Below are positions 9,318-17,433 of a DNA stretch of 64,000 bases, piece after piece (position 1 is the first letter of the stretch; every line of letters begins with the position of its first letter). The position numbers and the translations under genes were made by a program. Source of the DNA: Betaproteobacteria bacterium (GTDB taxonomy: Bacteria; Pseudomonadota; Gammaproteobacteria; Burkholderiales; Usitatibacteraceae); the NCBI GenBank assembly GCA_016711875.1, contig JADJSD010000003.1:992001-1056000 (forward strand), given 5' to 3'. Under the pieces are notes generated by a model. That model did not search any database. It saw nothing but the letters and a program-made list of their open reading frames with translations, and was not told where the DNA came from.

Positions 9318-11586
9318 AGGTTCGAGCGCGCGCCCGAGGTGTTGTTGAAATAGCCGTTGTGATTGTTGGTGGTGATGCTGCCGCCGCTGGGGGACTGGCG
9401 GGCGCCGAACAGCGCGTTGGAATGGAAGAGGTTGTTGGTGAGCGTCGTGCTGTCGCAGGCGTAGTTCTCGAAGCCGAAGAAGGCCGATTGGCCGATCGTG
9501 TTGTGGTCGATGATGGTGTTGTCGCAGGACTCGCCCGCGCCGGTCCCCGCGGCGATGGCGAGGCCCGTGCCCGGCGATCCCCAGATCACGGAGTTGCGGA
9601 TCTCGGTGCCGTTGCAGACCGCGCCGGGGCAGTCGAGGTAGAAGCCTTCGCCCAGGTTGGCGAGGGCGATGATCCCGTAGTACTTGTTGAAGTCGGCGTT
9701 CGGCGGCGGCGCATGGCCCGTGATGTAGAAGGCCGAGTTCGAGGAATCGCTCGATGCCTTGCCGTCGATCGCGATGACGTTCTCGACGATGTTGCCCGAG
9801 GCGTAGTAGAGCCCCAGCGCGGATTGGGGATTGCCCCCGGGCTGAACGTCGGGCCCATGCGAAGAACCACGCGGCGGAAGGTGTTGTCGCACCCGAGGTT
9901 GGGCGGATTGCCGCCATCGCCGCCGTAGCACAGGATCGTGTAGCGTCCGCCGCCCCAGCCCCAGGAATCCTCGAGGACGTTGTGGTGGGCGCCATCGCCC
10001 AGGCTGTAGCAGGCGCCGTCGTTGAGCGTGCCGGGCGTGCAGCTGAAGCCGATCTGCTGGAACGTATTGTCGTGCGAGGGCTTGCCCACGCCGTTGCTCC
10101 TCAGATCCACCGCGGCCGTCGTCCCGTTGACCCGGAGGCCCACGAAAGTGAGGTAGGCGTTCCCCGTGAGGGCGATGCCGTTGACGTTGGCGGCGCCCGC
10201 GTTCACCGCCTGGATCATGATCGGCTGGCCGGCCGTGCCGGACTTGCCGGCCGGCGGCGACACGTTGGTGTAGGTGCCGTCCATCACGAGCAGCAGGTCG
10301 CTCGGCTGGAGGACGCTCCAGGCCTTGGTGAAGGTTCTCCACGGCGCGCCGGAAAGACCGGTGGCGGAGTCCGAGCCCGTCGGCGAGACGTAGAAGATCC
10401 GTCCCAGGCATCCCTGGGCGACGATGGCGGAGACACGCCCCTGGAACTCCGCGCTCGCGATGAACTGCTGGCGGATCGCGTTGCGCGTGGCGCCGGCCGT
10501 GAGTTGCGCGATCCAGAATTGCACGCCGGCCAAGTCGCCGCCGCGCCGCAGGAACGCGTTGTAGAGATCGCCCACGAACTGCGCGTTGCTGCGGTTGCGC
10601 GCCGCGTACTCGCTGCTGTTCTGGAAGGCGCTCGAGATCGTCTCGGCCTGCGTGCTGACGGCGCCGGCGCCCGCGCACTGCGCGATTCGGAACTGCTGCA
10701 CCCAGAGGTTGAACCCGGCGGTATCGGGCAGCCGAGACAGAAGCCCACGGTAGAAGTCCATCACCGTGTCGACTTCCTTGCGCGCCTGCACGTTGCCGAA
10801 GATGGCCTGCGTGAAGGTCTGGAACTCCGTCGAGAACATGAAGGAAACGAGCACCACCTCGCGCGGCATTCCCGCGGTCAGCTGGGACGTCCAGAAGTTG
10901 AGCCCCCCCGCATCCGGCCCGCGGTTGAAGAAGGTGTTGTAGAGGTCCGTCACGAAGGCCGTGTCGTTGCGGGCGAACGCCGCATACTCGGCGCTGAAAT
11001 AGAAGAACGTCGCCATGGCGTACCAGGTCTCGTTCACGTTGGCGGCGAGGCCGGCCAGGCGCGTCGCCTCGCTTTCCCAGAAGGCCTTGCCCCCGGCATC
11101 GGGTGCCCGCCGCAGGATCGACCGGTAGTAGTGGGAGACGAGCGACTTCTCGGCCGTGCCCGCCAGCGTCGCGGCGTTGGGGCTGCCCGCGCCGGTGCTG
11201 GTGACGCTGAGCGAGCCGGCTACAGGGACAGTCGAATTGACCGCGCCGGCGGCGATCGCGGGGTTGAAGGTGACGTTGATGGTGCAGGAGGCGCCGGCAC
11301 CCAGCGACGCCGGGCAGTTGTTCGTTTGCGCGAACTGCGCCCCCACCGATACGGCCGAGACGGTGATCGAAGCGCCCGCGTTGTTCGTGAAGACGAAAGC
11401 CTGCGCGGGGGAAGCCGTGCCCATCGACTGGCCGCCGAAGTCGAAAGTCGCCGGCGCGAGGGTCGCTCCCGACGCGAGACCGGGCAGCGCCACTGCGGCG
11501 GCGACAAGCGCCCGGACGGCGGCCTTCCAAAGGCGACGGCTGGTGGGGGCGAGGTGATCGGGGCTTTCGGTTTCGGGGTCGTGCAT
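9017..11586 (-). CDS. Secreted choice-of-anchor D / DUF4214 / beta-helix protein (one apparent frameshift)
   Basis: The ATG at 11586 follows a good ribosome site (GGAGG, 4 bp upstream). The order is: an unusually long N-terminal leader with a hydrophobic signal segment near residues 20-40, an ASH/choice-of-anchor D domain (FGGQSMGTASPAQAFVF), DUF4214 repeats (HYYRSILRRAPDAGG, LYNTFFNRGPDAGG, LYNAFLRRGGDLAG) and a C-terminal beta-helix opening IFYVSPTGSDSATG. The first 440 residues are closely similar to the gene at 1686; the tail matches 1-301. One base is missing in the C-run at 9834-9838; adding one restores a full protein of about 856 residues. It sits in the middle of the polysaccharide operon, coupled to the next beta-helix gene, but has its own promoter candidate at 11648-11663. 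Confidence 0.8.
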
Positions 11587-11647
11587 ACGGCCTCCGGCAG
11601 AAATGAGGGATGCGGCGCACCACCCTGGGAGCAGATGATGCTTGATT

Positions 11648-11663
11648 TGCAGGACCATTGCCA
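11648..11663 (-). promoter_or_regulatory. Candidate sigma-54 promoter of the surface-protein gene
   Basis: On the minus strand the text is TGGCAATGGTCCTGCA: TGGCA, then TGC, with GG and GC ten bases apart. It lies about 60 bp before the ATG at 11586. This is the same class of site as at 1632-1647 in front of the paralogous gene. Confidence 0.45.
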
Positions 11664-11696
11664 ACCGAACGACGACCGGCGACCGCGGAAAAAGCC

Positions 11697-13190
11697 TCAA
11701 TCCCCGGGCGGCTTTTCCGGTAGCCGGCCGGCCCCGAAACGGCCGCGCAGCAGCGCGGCGAGGTCGTTCCGCTCGTCCGCACGCAGGCCCACGCGCCAGG
11801 AAAACAGCAGGAATCCCGCCAGCAACACGCACTTTGCCGCCAATTCGATCACGAAGCCATGCCCGCTCGCGGCCAACCCGGAGAAGTGGAACCCGACGGT
11901 CAGGGCCGCGATGGCAGCCAGTTGGGGGTAGTCGTAGCGGACCGGAAAGTACCGCTGCGAGAACCGATGATAGGCCACGATCGAGACAACCGAGGTGACG
12001 AGGGCGGCAACGCAGGCGCCCGGGAGACCGAAAGCCCAGATGAGCGCCAGGCTTCCTCCCGCGTGCACCGCGGCCTGCAGCAGGTTGATGTGGAAGACGT
12101 GGTGGGTGTTCTTGCTCCAGAAGATGCCGGTCTGCGTGGGATAGGCAACCACGCGAAGCACCGCGGCAGCCACGAGAACGGGAAGCAGCCGCTCCGCCTC
12201 CCAGTACTCGGGCGTCGCGATCAATCGCAGCACCGGACCCGCGAAATAAAGCAGCCCCAGGGCGCAGAAGCAGGTGCCGACCATCAGGTAGCGCATGATC
12301 CGCGCCTGCAGTTCCGCCGCGTTGCCCTTTTCCATGATGGTGTATCGAAAGGACCCGTACGCCTGCCCGAAAGGTTCGCCGATCAGGTCCGACAGCAGCT
12401 TGGCGAACTTGGTGGCGAGCGCGAAGAGGCCGAGTGCCTCGAGATCGAGCAGGCCGTTGACCAGCAGGCGGTCGACGTTGCCGCCGACAACCCCGATGAT
12501 CGTCGACCAGAGAAAGGGCAGGCTGTACTTCAGGACCGGCATGAGCTTGGCCCGTTCGAACCGCAGGCCGCATTCGCGCGCGACCAGGACCGCGAGCAGC
12601 ACGAATCCCGCGCCCACCGCGGCCAGGTTGCCGATGAGCACGCCCGTGACGCCCGCCTGGAATCGCGTGACCAGCACCACGTTCACCGCCACCTGAACGA
12701 GCAGCTTGCCGATGGCCACCCCGACGTAGAGCATCGACCGCTCGCGGGCGCGCACGTAGGAGAGGCAAACCTGGGTGGCGAGTTCCAGCACCACGGTGGC
12801 GAGGATCAGCAGGATTCCCGGCGCCATGGCGCCGTCCTGGAAAACCCAGCGCGCGAGCGGCCCTGCGGCGATCGCTATGGGCAGCACGCCCAGCCCTCCG
12901 ATGGCCAGCGTGGCGATGAGGTTCGTGCTGACGACCGCGTTGCGATCCGCCTGTTCCTGATAGTCGAAGTAGAAGCGCAGAGTCGCGTGCGCGATGCCCA
13001 CGGACAGGAGGCCCTGCGCGAGGGACGCCACCACGTAGAACAGCTCGAGTTGGCCGTATTCCGCCACGCTCAGGTAGTGCGTATAGACCGGCAGCAGCAC
13101 GAAGGCGCCGAGCCGGTTCACGGCATTGCCGAGTGCGTAGATCGTCGAATGCCGGAAGAACCGGCCGACGTCCTTCTGGCCTGCGATCAT
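11697..13190 (-). CDS. Polysaccharide flippase (Wzx-like, MOP superfamily)
   Basis: A 497-residue integral membrane protein with about 12-14 hydrophobic segments, starting IAGQKDVGRFFRHSTIYALG after the Met. The pattern fits oligosaccharide flippases that move undecaprenyl-linked repeat units across the inner membrane for Wzy-type polymerisation. The ATG at 13190 overlaps the stop of the deacetylase gene by four bases (ATGA), which fixes the start. A longer upstream frame exists but is inside that gene. With the O-antigen-ligase-like protein at 15132 and the chain-length and export proteins at 30323-32516 it completes a Wzx/Wzy pathway. Confidence 0.85.
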   Translation of the reverse strand: MIAGQKDVGRFFRHSTIYALGNAVNRLGAFVLLPVYTHYLSVAEYGQLELFYVVASLAQGLLSVGIAHATLRFYFDYQEQADRNAVVSTNLIATLAIGGLGVLPIAIAAGPLARWVFQDGAMAPGILLILATVVLELATQVCLSYVRARERSMLYVGVAIGKLLVQVAVNVVLVTRFQAGVTGVLIGNLAAVGAGFVLLAVLVARECGLRFERAKLMPVLKYSLPFLWSTIIGVVGGNVDRLLVNGLLDLEALGLFALATKFAKLLSDLIGEPFGQAYGSFRYTIMEKGNAAELQARIMRYLMVGTCFCALGLLYFAGPVLRLIATPEYWEAERLLPVLVAAAVLRVVAYPTQTGIFWSKNTHHVFHINLLQAAVHAGGSLALIWAFGLPGACVAALVTSVVSIVAYHRFSQRYFPVRYDYPQLAAIAALTVGFHFSGLAASGHGFVIELAAKCVLLAGFLLFSWRVGLRADERNDLAALLRGRFGAGRLPEKPPGD

Positions 13191-14044
13191 GCGGCCTGCG
13201 TCTGGTCTAACGGCAGGGCGGCGAGGATCGCGGACATGGTGTCGAAGCGGAAGTCGTCCAGCAGACGGCCCAGGCGGGCCTCGCACTCATCGAGATTCAC
13301 GTAATGGCGGAACCGTGATCCGGCAGGCGCCCGTGGCATGCGCGGCTGGCCCGGGTCAACCTCCCAGGGGTGCAGGTAGAAGACGAAGGGCTGCCCGCGC
13401 GCGTTGAGCCGGGCCAGCGCCCATCGCGTGAAGCCGTAGGGGAACAGTCGGAAGTAGCCGCCGCCGGCCACGGGCAGCGTGGCCGGCCCGTATTCGAGAA
13501 CCGAGATCGGGAACTCGACCAGCCGGTGCCCGGCCGGCGTCGTGAGAAGGTGCGGGCGCGTCGGCGAGCCCGGGATCCCGTAGCGGTCGTGCCGCATGGG
13601 AAAGATGCTGGAGTCGTAGCGGAAGCCCTCTTCCGCGAGTATGTCGAGCGCCCAAAGCGAGCGCCGCGTGATGGAGTACGTCGCTGCCCGGTAGCCGAGA
13701 ACCGGCGACTGGCACTGGTCCTCGAGAATTGCCTTGGACTCGCGCGTCTCGCGCCGAAAGACATCGGGCGTCTGGGTGTAGACGAGGCGGTGCGACAGTC
13801 CGTGCGAGGCGACCTCGTGCCCACCGGCGACGATGGCGCGGACGATCGACGGATCGCGGCGCGCCACGCATCCCAGCACGAAGAAGGTCGCGTGTATGCC
13901 GCGCGCGGCGAGCATGTCGAGGATGCGGCCGGTGTTGGTCGCCACGCGGCTCTCGAAGCCGTCCCAGTCGGCGCGGTCCACCACGCCGGCGAATCCTTCG
14001 ACCTGGTAGTAGTCCTCGACGTCGATGGTGAAGGCGTTCCTCAC
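13187..14044 (-). CDS. XrtA-system polysaccharide deacetylase (TIGR03006-like)
   Basis: This 285-residue protein starts at GTG 14044, where GTGA overlaps the preceding stop; the start is confirmed by the family's characteristic N-terminus RNAFTIDVEDYYQVEGF. Motifs are the catalytic IDVED (residues 7-11), GGHEVASHGLSHR (metal-binding histidines) and LGYRAATYSITRRSLWALD. This subfamily is nearly always found in XrtA/PEP-CTERM exopolysaccharide clusters and is thought to deacetylate the EPS sugar. It is flanked by a GT2 and the flippase and overlaps both by four bases. Substrate is inferred from family context. Confidence 0.88.
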   Translation of the reverse strand: MRNAFTIDVEDYYQVEGFAGVVDRADWDGFESRVATNTGRILDMLAARGIHATFFVLGCVARRDPSIVRAIVAGGHEVASHGLSHRLVYTQTPDVFRRETRESKAILEDQCQSPVLGYRAATYSITRRSLWALDILAEEGFRYDSSIFPMRHDRYGIPGSPTRPHLLTTPAGHRLVEFPISVLEYGPATLPVAGGGYFRLFPYGFTRWALARLNARGQPFVFYLHPWEVDPGQPRMPRAPAGSRFRHYVNLDECEARLGRLLDDFRFDTMSAILAALPLDQTQAA

Positions 14045-14997
14045 GACGCGATCCGCTCCCGGCCCCGGTTCAGGCCGAGCGTGCGCAGCGCCGCCTTGGC
14101 CGCCAGCCGCGCGGATCTGCCGGAAAAGCCTGCATGCCAGGGCATGACGCTCCAAAGCGCCTTCAGGTACTGCCCCGTCTCCATGTAGGTCTCGCTCGCT
14201 TCGTGGTACGCGTGGTGGAGCATCTCGCGCCGCAGCCCCGGCCAGTCACGATCGATCCACTCGACGCCTGTGCCGACGAGGGAATCCATCTTTCCGATGA
14301 TGCGAAGGCGGCCGTCTCGCATCTTCTCGGGATTGCGCGACAGGCTCGACGGATGGATCCGGTAGATCGCGACCACCTCCGGAAAGTGAAGGAAGCGCTT
14401 GCCCTTCAGCAGCATCCGGATCCAAAGGTCCTTGTCCTCCAGCGTCCGGCACTGCTCGTCGAAAAAGCCGACCTCGGCAGCCGCGGCCCGGCGGAACATG
14501 GTGGTGTTCACGGACACGAAGTTGCCCCGCAGCATCCGCTGGCAGGCCCGCACGGGGCCCAGTTCGTTCACGCCGTACGGCTGGGGAGGAATCCTTCGCA
14601 ACCCGGCGACATCGGCGCCGTACTGCAGGTCGGACGAAAGAAAGATGAGGTCCGCGGCGGGATGGAGATCGAAGAGCTCGAGCTGCCGCTCGATCTTGTG
14701 CGGATACCAGGCATCGTCGGAGTCGAGCAGGGCGATGAACGGCGAATCGGAGCTCGCGATGCCGAAGTTGCGCGCGCCGGCCAGCCCGCGGTTGTGACTC
14801 TTGCAGTAGCGGATGCGCGGATCGTCGCGGCTGGCGATGAGCGCTTCGAGCGCCGCGGTGCAGGCCTCGCCGGATCCGTCGTTGACTACGACCACGCGGA
14901 TGTCACGGAAAGTCTGGGCGAGCGCGCTGTCCAGCGCCTCACGCGTGTAGGCGTCTGGCGTGTTGTAGACGGGGATGATGACGTCGACCTGGGGCAT
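14041..14997 (-). CDS. Glycosyltransferase family 2
   Basis: A 318-residue inverting GT-A glycosyltransferase. The start is the ATG at 14997, giving PQVDVIIPVYNTPDAYTREA, the standard GT2 opening. Other motifs are VVVNDGSGEACT, LLDSDDAWYP (DXD-type metal site) and TLEDKDLWIRMLLKG (ED motif for the catalytic base). An upstream in-frame start at 15057 only adds a non-conserved leader. It is the first gene of the minus-strand polysaccharide operon and is divergent from the polymerase gene at 15132. Donor and acceptor sugars are unknown. Confidence 0.87.
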   Translation of the reverse strand: MPQVDVIIPVYNTPDAYTREALDSALAQTFRDIRVVVVNDGSGEACTAALEALIASRDDPRIRYCKSHNRGLAGARNFGIASSDSPFIALLDSDDAWYPHKIERQLELFDLHPAADLIFLSSDLQYGADVAGLRRIPPQPYGVNELGPVRACQRMLRGNFVSVNTTMFRRAAAAEVGFFDEQCRTLEDKDLWIRMLLKGKRFLHFPEVVAIYRIHPSSLSRNPEKMRDGRLRIIGKMDSLVGTGVEWIDRDWPGLRREMLHHAYHEASETYMETGQYLKALWSVMPWHAGFSGRSARLAAKAALRTLGLNRGRERIAS

Positions 14998-15070
14998 CGC
15001 GGACAGCCGCTCGCAAGGCAGGGAATGATGCCACACTAGCGCGCTGCGCGAGCGCACGTATGTTGTTGGA

Positions 15071-15084
15071 GTTACAGGCGTAAC
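15071..15084. promoter_or_regulatory. Perfect inverted repeat GTTAC-AGGC-GTAAC in a divergent promoter region
   Basis: Between the divergent genes starting at 14997 and 15132 lies the 14-bp palindrome GTTACAGGCGTAAC. Its position fits a regulator binding site controlling both directions, but it could be chance. No strong -35/-10 pair is obvious around it. Confidence 0.3.
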
Positions 15085-15131
15085 CCGGTCGTAGCGGCCC
15101 CGTCAGGGGGGTCGGTTAGGATGCTGGCGCG

Positions 15132-16388
15132 ATGCTCTTCTTCTGGCTGTACCTCTGCTCCCTCATCATTGCGCCGCAGCTCTGGCTCGAGCCGTTCGTG
15201 GGCCTGCGCACGGACGTGCTGCTCTTCCCGCTGTGGTTCCTGTGGCTGCTCGCAACCGGCCGGGCTGCGGACCTCGTGCGGCTGCGCTCGCAGGACTGGT
15301 TCTTCCTCGCCTTTGTCGCCTGGATGGTCGTCTCCATCGTCGTGAACCCTCCGAATCCTTACGCGGAGCTCCTCATCACGACCTATGCGAAATGGTTCGT
15401 GCTGTACCGCTTCGTGATCGCCACGGTTCCGAGCCTGGCGCGGATCCGGACCACGCTCCTGCTGCTGCTCGCCATCGGACTGCTCATCGCCGTCGAGGGG
15501 ATCCAGCACATGCACAGCGAGGACGGGCTGGGATGGGCGGGACAGTCGTTCGCGTGGATGGACGAGCAGGCAGCCGCGGCGGGCCTGGCGGGCCGCACGC
15601 GCTGGGTGGGCATCTTCGACGGGCCTGGCGTGTTCTGCGTGATCTACACCATCACGCTGCCCGTCGCCATGCACCTGGCGATGCCGCCGTTCGGCTGGGT
15701 TACCCGCTTCGCCGGGGCGGGCATGACCGGACTGCTGCTGCTCGCCACGTACTACACCGGCTCGCGCGGCGGGTTCCTGGCGACCGTGGGCGTCTTCGGG
15801 CTCTTCCTGCTCACGCGCCTCAATATCTCTGTGCCTCGCATGATGCTCGCCGTGGGGGCGATGCTCGTCGTCTTCCTGGCCGCGCCGAGCCACCTCACTT
15901 CGACCTCGGATTCCCACGGCTCGGCGCAGCACCGCGTGTCGATGTGGGGCGAGGGCATCGAGATGGTCGAGCAGAACCCGGTATTCGGAATTGGCCGCGG
16001 AAAGTTCGCCAGCTACACGGGACGGCTCATCGCCCACAATTCGGGCATCGAGATCATGGGCGAGATGGGCCTGCCGGGAATATTCCTGTGGCTGGGGATG
16101 ATCTACCTCGCGTACCGCAACATCTTCGCCGCGCGGGCAGGAATCGAGGATCCCAAGGACAGGGCCTACCTGATGGCGCTCGCCCTCGCCCTCGCCGGCT
16201 ATCTTCTCAGCTCCCTGTTCGTGACACTGGAGTACGAGACGCTTTACATCCTCCTCGCCCTCGCGGCGGCGGCCGGCCGGCACGCGAAGGTGCCGCCTCC
16301 CTTCACTCGACGCGACGCGTTGTTCGTCGCGGGCATCGTGGTCGCCTTCTTCGTCGGCTTCAAGTCCCTCGTGATGCTCTACTTCTGA
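15132..16388 (+). CDS. O-antigen ligase / Wzy-like polymerase family membrane protein
   Basis: A 418-residue protein with about 10-12 transmembrane segments and a large central loop, the layout of Wzy/WaaL polymerases. The diagnostic region is TGSRGGFLATVGVFGLFLL followed by a periplasmic stretch with HRVSMWGEGIEMVEQNPVFG and the pocket GIGRGKFASYTG...AHNSGIEIMGEMG, including the conserved histidine of O-antigen ligases. It would polymerise lipid-linked repeat units on the periplasmic side. It starts at ATG 15132 just after a short divergent promoter region and is followed one base later by the next gene (TGACATG), so the plus-strand genes 15132-21009 probably form one operon. Confidence 0.85.
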   Translation: MLFFWLYLCSLIIAPQLWLEPFVGLRTDVLLFPLWFLWLLATGRAADLVRLRSQDWFFLAFVAWMVVSIVVNPPNPYAELLITTYAKWFVLYRFVIATVPSLARIRTTLLLLLAIGLLIAVEGIQHMHSEDGLGWAGQSFAWMDEQAAAAGLAGRTRWVGIFDGPGVFCVIYTITLPVAMHLAMPPFGWVTRFAGAGMTGLLLLATYYTGSRGGFLATVGVFGLFLLTRLNISVPRMMLAVGAMLVVFLAAPSHLTSTSDSHGSAQHRVSMWGEGIEMVEQNPVFGIGRGKFASYTGRLIAHNSGIEIMGEMGLPGIFLWLGMIYLAYRNIFAARAGIEDPKDRAYLMALALALAGYLLSSLFVTLEYETLYILLALAAAAGRHAKVPPPFTRRDALFVAGIVVAFFVGFKSLVMLYF

Positions 16389-16389
16389 C

Positions 16390-17433
16390 ATGGCCGGCTC
16401 CCGTCCCCCGATGCTGGGCCGCGGCAAGAAGGACGCCGCGGCGTGGGCTGCCCATGCCACGGGCGCGCTGCGTGTGGCACTGCGCGCCCGCGGCGGCTTC
16501 GCCCCGCGAATCCTGGCCTACCACCGCGTCTGGGACATCGACGACGAGTCTCGTTTTCCCTGGGACCCCGAACTCGTGAGCTGCGGGGTGGAGGAGTTCG
16601 CCTGGCAGATGCGCTGGATCGCGCGACACATGGACCCGGTGCCGCTCGCGACGGTGATCGACGCGCTGGAGGGGCGCGGCAGGCTGCCGGCGCGCGCGGT
16701 GGTGGTGACCTTCGACGACGGGCACCGAGACAACTACACGCACGCCTTCCCGGTCCTGCGCGAGACGGGCGTGCCCGCGACAGTCTTCCTCTCGACCGAC
16801 TACATGGATTCGGGCCGGACCTTCTGGTTCGACCGCGTGGCCCACCAGTTGCACGCCACGGACCGGCCGAAGGTGGCCATCGCCTCGCTCGGGCTCGCAT
16901 TCGCGCTCGCGGCGCCCGAAACGCGGCGCCGGGCGGCGGACGAAACGCTCGCGGCCATGAAGCGCGTGCCTGAGGCCGTGCGGCTCGCGGCGCTCGACGA
17001 GCTGCAGACGGCCGCCGGCGTCGCCGACGGCGCGCAGGGCAGCGGTGCGCTCTCCTGGGCCGAGGTCGCCGCCATGCGGGCCTCGGGCCTGGTCGCCTTC
17101 GGCTCGCACACCGCCTCCCACCCGATCCTCTCGCGTCTCGACGAGGCGCAGATCCGCGAGGAGCTCGGGCGGTCGCACGCCGAACTCGTGGCGCGCGACC
17201 TGGGCGACGCCGACGTGCTTGCCTACCCGGTGGGCGGCGACGAGGCCTACGACGAGCGCGTGGTGCGCATCGCGCGCGAATGCGGCTACCGGCTCGGCAT
17301 CAGCTACACGCCCGGCGTGAGCCGATTTCCCTTCGAGGATGCCTTCCGCGTGCGCCGCCTGCACGTGGAGCGCTACACGACGCGCGCCCGCTTCGCCGCC
17401 ATGCTCGCGCTGCCCGAGGTCTTCGCTTCGTGA
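16390..17433 (+). CDS. Polysaccharide deacetylase family protein
   Basis: A 347-residue NodB-fold protein. Motifs are RILAYHRVWDIDDE, VVVTFDDGHRDNYTHAFPVL (catalytic Asp pair), AFGSHTASHPIL (metal-binding H-x3-H) and VLAYPVGGDEAYDERVV. It has an insert of about 70 residues between TFDDG and the histidine motif. There is no clear signal peptide, so it may act on a cytosolic or membrane-face sugar intermediate. It is coupled on both sides: ATG one base after the polymerase stop, and GTGA overlap with the next gene. It is the second complete deacetylase of three in the window and differs from the TIGR03006-like one. Confidence 0.85.
   Translation: MAGSRPPMLGRGKKDAAAWAAHATGALRVALRARGGFAPRILAYHRVWDIDDESRFPWDPELVSCGVEEFAWQMRWIARHMDPVPLATVIDALEGRGRLPARAVVVTFDDGHRDNYTHAFPVLRETGVPATVFLSTDYMDSGRTFWFDRVAHQLHATDRPKVAIASLGLAFALAAPETRRRAADETLAAMKRVPEAVRLAALDELQTAAGVADGAQGSGALSWAEVAAMRASGLVAFGSHTASHPILSRLDEAQIREELGRSHAELVARDLGDADVLAYPVGGDEAYDERVVRIARECGYRLGISYTPGVSRFPFEDAFRVRRLHVERYTTRARFAAMLALPEVFAS

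Noticed and set aside
15017..15033. Minus-strand TGGCATCATTCCCTGCC as another sigma-54 site
   Set aside because: GG and GC are eleven bases apart; this promoter class needs ten.
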